From NCBI GenBank assembly GCA_030522415.1, contig CM060107.1, forward strand, positions 26,720,571-26,784,570: a DNA stretch of 64,000 nucleotides, written 5' to 3'. Below the pieces are notes generated by a model that worked only from the letters and a program-made list of their open reading frames with translations, was not told the origin of the DNA and did not search any database. The DNA comes from Channallabes apus (lineage: Eukaryota; Chordata; Actinopteri; Siluriformes; Clariidae). This document shows, in pieces, positions 15,101-27,540 of the stretch (position 1 is the first letter of the stretch; the number at the start of each line of letters is the position of its first letter). The translations under genes and the position numbers were made by a program.

Positions 15101-18100
15101 CAGGCCCGTTTATCTTTTCTCATCTCATATATGCTTGGTCTTGTTTGGATCAGATTCCATCCATTCTCAAACTGCAATTCCACAATCCCTTTAAATCTGT
15201 CATGTCTCAGCTACTATTTATCTCTCCCTTCATCCTCCTTTGTGCCTTGATTTCTTTGATGCAGGACATATTTTTCTTTAAGCTATAGTTTTTCTATTTA
15301 GCCTTTAAATGACTTATATTATGGTCATTTCTTACAGGCTTCTGCTGGCAAAATTTCACAAGGAATTACACATAAGCAATATAAATTGTCAGAATAATCT
15401 TCTGTGCATAAATGAAACCGATAATGAAACCACTAGAGAGAATTAGGGAAAAGCATCTTCAGTAACTTGACTTTTAGGACTACAACTATAAAACCTTCTC
15501 ACAAAGATGATTTGCTCAATTTAGAGGGTTGTGTACTCTCTGTACATTTGCTGCTAATTTATCTGGAAAAACATTACCATGGAAAGGCCTTGCAGTCTAA
15601 AAACATGATTACTAATATTTTTATGGACCGTCCAGAAAAACTAACATGTACATTATAATAGCCAGACATGCTCAAGAGGATTAAAAAACAACAACGACAA
15701 TGCCTACATTCGAAGTTCTCTGTGGAGAAAAGTTAATAGAATAGAATACAGAAACAGAATTGTTAATGTTGTCCAAATATGAGTATTATTTTGCAGGAGC
15801 AGGTGGCTATGTTATGGATGAAGCAGTCACCTTTCAGTAATGGTGACTTTCATGCAACAAGGCATTCTTAGTTAAGGAGAACAACTGTTGCTCATCTCTA
15901 TGAAGAAATCCTGAGATGCATATCACCTGTTATCTTGCTTAGCATAACTACTGGCATACTGTACCTCCTGACCATACTCTAAATCAGGCACATCATAATC
16001 GTCTGCCCTGTGTGACCTCGGGACCTGATTTAAATAAAACCAGAAGCAGTGCCCTCTTTCCTTTTCAGAATTCAGTCATCCCTGCTCTGATCACTGCATA
16101 TATTCATATTCTAACACCTCCCCCCCCAATCTTAGTGTTATGTAAGTGGACAGGTGGCTAGCCTGTGATCGAGGCAGTGCTGTTGAACACACATACGCAC
16201 ATGCATACACAGAGACTCACAACTGAGGGAATGACGAATTCACAGCTATGCTCGGCAGGGAGTCGTCTCCTTCTCTGTGTCACCCAACAGATTATGATTT
16301 GTGAAAACTGCTGTTATGCATTTAATCACCTGCTACTAGAAGAGCCATCAGTCAGCAAATCAAATTGTTGAATCTTAAATCCGCATTGTACATTTAGTTT
16401 GTATATTTTTCTGTTGTTTTCATGTCATGCTGTTCACATTGCTGAAGGTGGTGTTAGCATCGGTGTGTCCGAGCCATGCAACACACCAGCAAAATAGCCT
16501 TCTCTCAATTGGCTCATCCAAGTTGGCTGCAACAAATATTTATTTCTATTCTAAAACAATAGTGCATTGACTAAGGATTATTCACTATTCAAATGAACCA
16601 ACTTACAGCTTATTTCTTTATACTGTACATACATCTCATCCTAAACCTTTTTAAAACTCTTTTCATCTGACTTTCAACAATTGCCCTCTCACACAATTCC
16701 TCAAACTATTAACCAACACCTCTTGTCCTTTTGCACCTCCATTATAAATAGTTCAGACATCAGCTGCTGACCAATATCATTTATCTTCTTTTTTTCTATA
16801 ATTTATGAATGTTTTATTCAATCAGGTGTTACTCTTTGTTCCACACAGTGACATCCAAGAGCCTAAACAATTTAGTTACTAGGAGACACCTCACAGATAC
16901 TGACCCTGTAATTAGCCACTAGCCCAGTCAAACTATCATTTGTCCTTAAACATCCTTGACTTTTCTCAGAACCCATTGAAACAATCAATCACAAGATCCT
17001 CCTGGCCATCCTCATAAGCCATGCAATTTGTGGCACAACATATCAATAACCAAATCGATCTGAAACCATCTAGTAATGAACACGACCTTGGGATAGTTTT
17101 AAACAGCCAACAACAGTCATCATCACCTTGTACAGTTAACCCTACTTGCTCGTGTAGGTTTCTCCTTCAAAACATCAACTGAATATAATTTGTTTTCAAT
17201 CTAACCAACTTCTCTCATACTCCCCCACTGCTGGGTTCCCACCACTTACAGTATCTTAGCCTTCCTCGGCTGCTGATCTCCGATTTAAAACACTAACGCT
17301 TGCCCACAAAATCAAAAACAAAGCAACCACCTACATACTGTAAGGCATACTGCACTCTTGACTCCATAGGAGCCTCTAACAGAGTTCGACTTGAACCAGA
17401 ATCCCTCAAGGTACAATGAAGACATGCATAAAGTCTTTTCTGTGTTCAGCCAAGCAGATGGTAGAACAATCCTTTGAAAAGACTCTAACCGTCAAGCGCA
17501 GACTAAAGTCCTACCTCTTCACCGAGACTTTGTATTTTTGTTGGCGTACAGACTAGAGGTGTAACAATACACACCAAATCACAAATCACAGTTCGATTCA
17601 ATATACAATACAGGCTTTATAATTTGATTCAAAGAAAAAAATATGACAGAAAAGACTTTTGTTTATTTCTAAATCATTAACAAAGCAAAACAATTAGTCT
17701 TTTGGGTTTATAACTCCCCCCAAAAAACTTAGAGAGAATACTGTACACAAGTTCAGCATATCTTAAAAATATATACTGTATATATTATCTATAAAATACA
17801 TAAGGGGCATTGGTGGCTTAGTGGTAGGCTTCTCGTCTGCCAAGTGAAAGGCACGGGTTCGATTCCCTGCCAGTGCCCAAACCCCAGCTACTGGATGGCG
17901 TGCTGGTCCCAAGCCCGGATAAATTGGCGGGGTTGTGTTAGGGAGGTCATATAGCGTTAAACCTGTGGCAAGGTTGTGTGCGAATCGGATGGTCCACTGT
18001 AGCGAACCCTTGCCAGGAGCAGCCGAAAGACCAACAACAATGTGTAAAAATATATATTATTTAAATAATATACATAATGTATACATACTCCCAAATATTT

Positions 18101-21100
18101 CATTGATTAAATAATGACTCTGACTCCGAGAAGTGATCAACTGAAACCTAATGAGCACTGTAGCAGCATCTGAATTGGAAACCTGAACACCAAAATACCC
18201 GAGCTCCATGACCTCCTTCTTGGGCAATGTACTGTACTGTAGATTTCAGTGGTAAATTCTCTTAATGGCGATTGCCAGTTAAAAGGTTCCGAAGAGCTCT
18301 TTTTAACTGTTAGAGTGTGGGTGTATAAATGTACAACCTACACTGCATTTCATTAGTTGTGATCTTGAACTATTGTGCATTGTGTTATCTATACATTTTA
18401 AACTTTTAAACTTCCAAATGTTCAAACAGTGCCACTGCATCATACAGTATGTATAATTAAGAGAATGCTGATTTACATTATGTAAATCGTCTCGGGTTAC
18501 TGTGCTGTAACCCTGTTCCCTGAAAAGGCGGGAACGAGATGCTGCGTGAAAACGCTATGGGAAGCATTTGTCCTGTTGCCGGTTGTGAAGCATGTGTGCA
18601 AACACGCCAAATTTTTGGGCTATATATAACCTCGGTCAGGTGACGTCATCTGATTAGACACAGCCGCAGGTTATAAATACTAGAGAGCCAGCGACAAACC
18701 TCAGATTAATTTGTCTGAACGGACGTCCGGTCACGTGGTAGTGCGGCATTAGGACGCAGCATCTCATTCCCGCCTTTTCAGGGAACAGGGTTACAGCACA
18801 GTAACCCGAGACGTTCCCTTTCAAAGGCTTTCTCTCGATGCTGCGTGAAAACGCTATGCGAACGAGAATAGCAACGCCGCCGCACTACAAGTTTCTGGAC
18901 CCTAAGTTTGCGTAGCGTGTGCGCACAAAGCCGAGAAGGTCTCAGAACTTTGCCTGGGCAGCTAACTCGGGTGCGTGAGCCCGGAGTAGCATGAACATCC
19001 AGATTATAAATGTAAGAAATGTGTGCGGGGAGGACCAACCCTTCGCGTCACACAATTGCTGCAGGGGATACCTCCTGCTGGTGCAGACTGGGACAATCAC
19101 CCTGGTTGGGTGAGCCCTGCTTCCCAGAGGCGAAGTGAACCCACGCGCCTCATAGGAGAGGGCAAAGCATCTCTCGCCCAGTATAATGGCGCTCTGACTT
19201 ACGCCACTAGCTGATGCGGTGGACGTAAATCTGAAGAGCACATACTGGACAGTAAGTGAAGTTTCTCCTGCTCCGAAGCTGTAGAAGGCAGAGGACAGAA
19301 GGCTTCAAACAATGCAGTTAAGTACATCCTGAGGGTACTAGGGCACAAGCCTAAGGACAAGCTTTTCCTGCAGAAGCTCCAGCACTGAAACATTTCAGCA
19401 GTGGACTGGGTCCACCAGCTTGGCACACACTCGCTGCAGGGGAATACCTCTTGCTAATCCAATAGCTCTGATTACTAGAGGCGAAGTGAGCACAAGCGCC
19501 TCATAGGAGAGGGCAATAGCATCTCTCATCCAGAACCTGTAGAAGCTTCTCTGACCTACGCCACTAGCTGATGTGGTGGACGTAGATCTGAAGAGCACAA
19601 GCTGGATACAGCAAGTGATGTCTCTCCTGCTCCGAAGCTGTAAGCGCGGAGGACAGAAGGCTTCAAAAGCAACAGGGTGCCTGTTGGGTTTATAGAGCTT
19701 TCGGAAGATAGTTGAGAGAGGATGCAGTTACGTACGTCCTGAGAGTACTAGGGCACAAACCCGAGGACGGAAACTCCAAGCACTGAAACAATTCGGCAGT
19801 GGACTGGGTTTACCTGCTGAGCAGACACTTGCTGCAGGGGAATACCTCTTGCTAGTGCAATAGATGAGGTAATCCCCTTGGTTGAAAGAGCCCTGATTCC
19901 TAGAGGCGAAGTGAGCCCACGCGCCTCATAGGAGAGGGCAATAGCATCTCTCATCCAAAACATGTAGAAGCTGCTCTGACCTACGCCACTAGCTGATGCG
20001 GTGGACGTAAATCTGAAGAGCAGTAAAAGGCGAAACATATCTTGCAAGGCAAGAGGTCCACCTTGCTACATGAAATCTCTCCCTGACTACTTCGGAGTGG
20101 GGTTTCCATTCCCCGTGTGTCAGAGATAGACTGGACAGTACTACTGCTCCCGCATCCATGCTGGAATGTAAATCACCCTGAGGGACGGGAACCTGGTGCG
20201 CTAGCTATTAGCGGCGTGAGCACAGTCCGCCCTGGCGATAATACAGTATATGAGACTGCCATAGTGTTGTTCACCCGCACTAGGACATGGCAGCCTCTCA
20301 ACTGCTGGAGGAAGTGCTTTAGGGCCAGAAATAGAGCCATCATCTCGAGGCAATTGATGTGCCATGCTAGAAGATGGCCTCTCCAGCTCCCTTGGGCTGG
20401 ACAGTCATCTGAGACCGCACCCCAGCCTGTGAGGGAAGCATCTGTCGTTAGCCTCAGCGACGACAAGATGAACTTAGAGTGGGACCCAGAGTAAAGACCG
20501 GGGTCTGAACCACATAGAAAGGGTACGAAGCACCTGGCGCGTAACCCTTATTGGGGATTGGCCCTAGTGAAATCCCCTGGTTCTTAGCCACAACTTGGAA
20601 TGCTCTCATGTGCAGATCCTCCCAAAGGTGTCACCGTGGATACGGCTGCCATGAGAGCTAGGATGTCTGAAAGTGATGGTCACTTTCTGGTCTAGCTTGT
20701 TTTCCTTGAGGGTGTTGAGAATGGGTTCGACACGAGCGGGAGACAGCTGTGCCCGCTTACGATCGAATCCCATATGGCACCCAATGTGTTGTCCTCTGAA
20801 CAGGAAAGAGCATGCTTTCGTGGCGTTGGGTCTCAATCCTGAGAACAGAGATGAGCTAGGACGACATGCTGATGTCGAAGCACTAGCTACCGGATGCCCC
20901 GGGACTCCCGTAAGAGCCAGGGCTAAATCCATGCATTTTGCATATGTGCGGGTGAGCTAGACCAATGGAAGGACCCGATACTGGTAAGCTTCGCCCCCGA
21001 AAGCGAACCTCAGGATCTTCCTGTGTTGTGGCAATGTTTCTGTATGAATGTAAGCGTCCTTAAATCGATTGTCAGAAATCAATCGCTTGGTAGGATTTGA

Positions 21101-21703
21101 GAGCAATCACTTTGACAGTCAACATTTGAACTGTATTTATTGATTTTCAGATAGCGAAAGAGCCTGCAAAATCTGAAAAATTGGACGCAGCCCCCGTTCC
21201 TCTTGGGAACCAAGAATACCGACTGTAGTAGCCTGACTCACTGTCTGGTGGGGGAACATGTTCCATGGCCCCCTTCCCCAGCAGCTTTGTCAGCAGATGC
21301 GTACTTTCCGGTTTCATGGAAGTGGAGACCATGCCATTGAAAACACAGAGGGTGAAGTGAGAACTGAATCCTGTAGTTTCTCTCTCCAGTGCTTAGTACC
21401 CAAGGAGATATACTTGGCAGTAGCTTCCACGCTGCCAGTTTCTCAGAAAAGGGCAAAAGTTTCGGCGGCTTGGTTAAACGGGGGGGGGGGGGAGGGGGAG
21501 TTAGATGTTCAGCATCCTGAAACATGGCAGGAAAAAAACAAAGAACTTACAGCCTATTGGAGACTGGTGTTGCCCGAAACACCAGTGGTGGCAGAGCAAG
21601 AACACAGACCTCCTGGAGGTGCCAGGGAGAACACTTCATTCGTTTGAAAGGAATTCTGGGTGCCTCTCCCTATTGGGGGGGCCACCCCCATTTATTTAAT
21701 TTA

Positions 21704-21765
<62 letters not shown>

Positions 21766-23650
21766 TGTATTTTATTTATTTATTTTTTTTAAATCAGTCT
21801 GACCTCTTGGGGCACCCCAATCTTTACGAGGAGGTGCCCGGGTCCAAAAAAAAAAAAAAAGACCCTCCTTGTGTTTTACGCCTCGCAAGAGTCAGACCCG
21901 GTCGAGACTGGGTGGCCGACAATCCCGACTCTTGAGCACGGCGGGGAGGGAATTTCCCAAAAGCTTGTTCGTATAACTTCGCCCCAGAACCTAGTGGCGG
22001 CTGAGTTAACGCTTTTTTTTTTAAGTGCTTAAGGCTATTTTCATCTCCGCTAAGCAAGAGAGGAATCCTCGTGATGAGAACGCGAAAGAAAGGAGCCTAC
22101 CTCCGTCTGTCGCAGCTCTGTCAGATGCACAAGTTTTAAGCCAGGAATGCGCGGCGGCTCGAAGCTTCTCACGGAATGCGAGGCGCGCGCAGCACTTAAC
22201 CGAAGCAGTGTAGAGATCGCACTCCGATATGGATTATCACACACGGAGGGATATCTGGTTTAAACTCCACCATATTGGTGAGTTAAACACTTTCTTATTT
22301 TGCTGGTTTAAACACAGACACGCTCACAACAAGGGTGAAGACAAATGATCTGAGGTTTCTCGCTGGCTCTCTAGTATTTATAACCTGCGGCTGTGTCTAA
22401 TCAGTTGACGTCACCTGACCGAGGTTATATATAGCCAAAAAATTTGGCGTGTTTGCACACATGCTTCACAACCGGCAACAGGACAAATGGTTCCCATAGC
22501 GTTTTCACACAGCATCGAGAGAAAGCCTTTGAAAGGGAACACTCATTTCCACTATGACAAATATTTGCATTGAGATGCATTGTGTGAATTGCTACACTAT
22601 TAGCACTAACTCATATTGTCAAACAACCTGAAAGTAGCCTGAGGATGCGTTTTTTTTTAAAAGCTCTACTGTAATCCACTCTAAGTGGTGGAGTTTGGTA
22701 AATGATGTAAATGTACAAGCAAAATATGGCCAAACATTTGTACACACGTGACCATCACATCAATACAGTATGTTTGCCATCCCCTCTGTGCGCCAGGGTT
22801 TCTTGTCTGATGTACTGTAACTGGCCTACCCCACTCATGCTTGTTTGGCTGAATGGTCAAATCCCTACAGCCATGCTTCAGAATCTAGTGAAAAACCTTC
22901 CTAGAAAAATAGTGGATTTCATAACAACAAAAAGTTCAAAATCAAGCATTTCAGGGCCAGGTGAGCACACACATTTAGCTATATAGTGTTAAAATATGCC
23001 ATAGTGAAAATATTAAATTATTTAATAAATGCTATTAAAATATTACAAGCTCACTATGTTGCACTAAAGAGACAATGCTATTTTAATAGGAGCTTTACAT
23101 CCAATCAGAACACAAAATCAAAAAGAGCAGAATAAGCACGACCAATATTTGATAATAGCAGGTCATCATTTTAGTATGGCATCCCCAATGGTTTTCCATT
23201 AAGGTGACACATTGGCATAGTTGTTACTGTAGTACTGTGGGCTCAGGTTCGATTCATGCCTCATGTGGAGTGTGCATGTTCTCCCCATGATTGGGGTTTC
23301 CTTCAAAGACATACAAAGTAGGCTAACTGATGTTCCCAATTTGTCTGTAGTGTGTGAGTGTGTGCATGTTTGTGCCATGCGATGGACTGGCACCCCTTCC
23401 AAGATGTATTTTGCCATTTGCCCCAGTCTCCTGGAAAGGTTTACATACATCTGTGTGTATGATTTATCCTGTACTGATTAATCCACTGTCGCGCAAAGTA
23501 TGCAGCACTCGCTTTACTTTTACAGTTTCCAACCACATTTCACCCTGGCTTTTTCTCAACCTATACCCAACCTTTCTGTTTCTCTCATTCTCTGCTTTAA
23601 TATTTATTACGCAAGTCCCAACTCACTTGCCCTGTTTTTCCCTCTCTCAT

Positions 23651-23696
<46 letters not shown>

Positions 23697-26600
23697 ACAC
23701 CTTTGCACCAAGCCCAGAAGCAAAAATCTATTCAATCTTATTTTCTCTTGCACTCTTTTCCAGTTCCAAAATCAAATGTGTTATGAGCTTATAATAGAAA
23801 CAATGATAAGTATATTCGAGTGGCTTATTAACGTCACTGGAGTGTGTTGTCTCTAAGTGTCTTCCTAATTTGTTGGGTCTCATGTGGTCTGCTGCCAGCG
23901 GCTTAAGACACAAAACATGAATCCAAGCTCAAGATAGGCTTCACTAGGGGTTGGCGATATAACCAAAATCTTCTATCACGGTAGGAGCAATTTTCTACCT
24001 CGATAACAATATATATCACAATATAGCAATTTGTATCTGAAAATGCATAAATAAAAATTAAAACACATAGAAACTGTTTTATGTAATTTTATTTAAACTG
24101 TGAATTGCGGAGGTTTGCCGCATTTTTTTACTTTGGCCATATTCGTTTGGATGCTTGGATTTCAGATGATAGAAAAGGTTAGACGTGTTTCCACCACTTG
24201 TTAAAACAGTGCACTTGCGTACCTTGTAAATCACGTATCACTTTTCTTATACCCAAACCAATTCCACACCACAGACGATGCACCTTTTTTCTTTACAATC
24301 TCCTCGTTGTTGGTTTCGTCACATGTAAGTAAACTCACTGCTGCTGCACCGTCTCCTTCCATTGTCGAAGTGTATGTGAAGCCAAACACATCAAAAGTGG
24401 GACGAAACCGTGGCACCCGATTGAACCAAATATCTGCGCAAATACAGCGCAGCGCGACTATCTGAATAGCGCAGAGATGATCTGGTTTACAGTATTTGCG
24501 CAGCCCGGTGGATCATGCAGCGCCGATCGAATCACAAACCTGCGTGACTCACTGTTTTTTATTTAAAAACTATTTATTTAAAATGTCAGGACTGTTTAAT
24601 ATTGTTTCCGCCTTGTCATGCCTGGTTTGTACGTGCGCATCCCAGCGGGGTAAAATGTACTTTGATGGTCGGCGCGGTCTATTTCTGTCAGAGTCGCGCA
24701 GGTTTCAATTCAATTTACTTGTATTAATGATCCATTTATTTGTGTGTGATTGTTTAGTTTTGAGTGTATGCTCTTCATTATCAATAAAGAAAAGCATGAA
24801 TTAGAATAGGTACTTTCCTATTATTTTCCACTAATTTCCTCCCGTTCATTGAGCCCCACCTGTCATGTCTGTATTACCCACTAGTGGGGCCCCACACTTT
24901 GAGAACCACTGCTTTAAGCTTATGATCCTGAGAGATGAAAGGAAACCCCAAGTAGATGAAAGAAGAGAGTCAATTAATTGCACTAAAGCCCACTCTCCTG
25001 TCTTTGCCATTAAATCACTTAAGATTAGAAGGTTCGCCATGTACGACAAATCCCAGCATCCTTCACCTGCTTTGACAGAGAGCACTGATTGCTTAACGGT
25101 GTGTACATGTAGCTGTCCACTATCTCATTACTCATCAGCTCTCTGGCTTTGTTCACTCTTGATTAAATAAAAATAAATAAAAAAATCACCTTGAAAATAG
25201 ACAAAAATCATAAAAGACTGAACCTCTAATTCAGCCGTACAGCTTCTTTGACCTGTCATTCCATAATATAAACATTAGCAGAGTTCATATTATTTTCCAT
25301 TAAGCAGCAGCTGTCAAAAATAATGGAGCCATTGCAGTCGCAGTTTCAGCCCACTGCCTCAGAAATGCCCTAAATAATTAACCACAGGGTCATCAGTTCA
25401 TTCAAAAGCCCTGTAATTAGCTGAATACATACACACCGCATTGATGGAGAAATGTCTGGGACAGCAGAGGATTGTAGAGTGGCACTATAAATACTACATT
25501 GTGTCTGCCACCTCCGTTGATCAATAAACACTAAGGCGAGTTTAAAACGCATTGTGACATGGACTGGAGCAACACAGAACTGCAAAAGATCAGGCTCTGC
25601 ACTCTGGATTTATTGCTATACTTCTGGCTGCCAAAACAGCTGAGGGACAGCAGGACATGTGGGAGGTCTGTTAGTCTGTATATCGCGTGAAGAAAAAAAT
25701 TTGCTCATACTAAATGTTTGCATGACTAAAAATCACAGCAATGCCAATATCTAGTATAACAGCATGATTGCTCTGATTGCTCCGAGCCCTTGGTCTGTAT
25801 GATACTCCTTTCATATAGCAGTTCTATAAACAATAAATGAATATCGAGCAACTAACATTTTGGACAATATATGATTTATTTTGTATACTATTACGTATCG
25901 CTTGTTGGGAGCTCAATGATGTTCAATGTTCTTGTTAAAAATTTGTCTTGCTTCATTTCTTCCTTTTCATCTTCAGTTATTAAGCTTTCATATTTGAGAC
26001 CTATTCATGTAAAATATCATTTGCCATGTCAACTGAGGATGTCACTAACTTCTATGGCAACCGTTTCAGTTAAGTGTTACTATAATTGGAATGTTCATGG
26101 TGAACATGACGAAGCTGAAAGAGACAAGCAGTAAACATGACAGCTGCATACTGTAAAAGCACTTACAATTTCTTTTTAAAACTTATTTTTACATTGTTAC
26201 TTTCACTAGATCCTGGACTATATCTATACCCTAGATACAGCAGCAAAGTAAAAGCCAAGAATTTAAACTTTCACAAACTGTTCACTATCTGCACATAGAA
26301 CAAAAGTCTGAAAACAAGTTTAGACAAGTGTATGCCATCATTGTCTTCCACTTACCATGATTTAATTAGCTTCACAAATTTGCACAGTGTCCCATAATAA
26401 AATGTTTATATTTTAAAAAGAATTAAAAAAAAAACATTATCATGTCATGTAGAATATTAAAAAGACAGTGATGCCACATGGAGCCGCCCATTTGTCTTAT
26501 TACTGAGGAAACTGTCCTATTATACATGTATTTAAAAGATATTTTAAAAAATACACATTCCATTTATCTGAGTCCAAATTGCTAAGAAATAATTATCTGT

Positions 26601-27486
26601 ACTGACCAATGACATCATCCCCGCAATTACTGTGTTGTAGGGGAAATTGTATTGCTGATGTCCTCAACATCCAATAAACCACAGGCAATCATATATTATG
26701 GGCAAGTTGGAAATGTCAGTCAGCCTACAATGCATGTTTTGGAAATCCATGAAAAATCCAAAGAAACCCATCAGCATGGACAAACTCCATTCACCAAGGT
26801 CAGAAGCAAGATTCATAGCCCAAAAAACTAAGAAGCTTTTGCTGGAAATTTATTGTATCATTACTACTATATAGTTTTACTGTGGCAGTAGTGAGTAGGC
26901 TCTCATTTGGAACTGACAATATTTGGGTTCAGGACACAAATGGAAATTATGCTGTATATTTAATACTTTTTTTATTTTGACATGAGCCCTCAAAACAGCG
27001 GTACTCAATTGTACCACTTTCTACTGTATATTGCCTGCCCTTTTGAACCTTTAGTCTTTTTTTCTGGGTAAATGTGTGTGGTGTACCTTTTAATATGTAC
27101 ATCATTATGTCAGTGGTTCGGTTATGTTCTTTAAATGATTTTGTAGGGTGACATTCAGGACATAATCCAACCTCACCCCCAGTGTTCCTGCTTCAGGCTC
27201 CGGATCTGCTGTTTCACTGATCACTATATTGACAATTCCCTGCAAAAGGTATACACTAAAGGTAAAAAAATATGACTCTTGATGGAGCACCACCTTCACA
27301 GCAAGGACATGTACTATTCGGCATTTCTTAGTGAAGCAGACAGGCTATTTAATCAGGAATGCTATAAGAGCAGAAGCCTACTGCGCCAGCGCCACTTAGT
27401 ACAGTAAAGAGTGGTGAGAAATGCAGAAACACTTCATGGAAAAACACACAAGCACACACTATCAAAAACACAAAATGCTTCTCTTG

Positions 27487-27540
<54 letters not shown>

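Larger units (their letters stand above)
18488..22540 (-). mobile_element. DIRS-type tyrosine-recombinase retrotransposon, degenerate
   Basis: DIRS elements replicate through a circular form and integrate with a tyrosine recombinase, leaving no target duplication. Here inverted terminal repeats (about 18535-18715 against 22335-22535) flank minus-strand remains of reverse transcriptase, RNase H and recombinase in that order. An internal complementary region (18757-18860) joins the complements of both outer ends. No target duplication is visible. At 4.05 kb it is shorter than the 5-6 kb usual for fish DIRS. All reading frames are broken. It lies in ano3 intron 1. The ITRs contain CTATATATAA and TTATAAATA, possible promoter motifs. 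Confidence 0.88.

Noticed and set aside
14880..15288. Overlapping open frames at 14.9-15.3 kb
   Set aside because: Three frames are open at once in pyrimidine-rich sequence, with no motif or splice context. Treated as chance.
17806..17878. Functional tRNA-Gly gene
   Set aside because: The stem pairing is eroded and the tRNA-like part runs directly into a SINE body and tail.
20117..20494. 125-aa plus-strand open frame
   Set aside because: Antisense to DIRS RNase H, which is recognisable on the minus strand.
21524..21763. Open frame ending in alternating Ile/Tyr
   Set aside because: Produced by a (TA)n microsatellite within the DIRS element.
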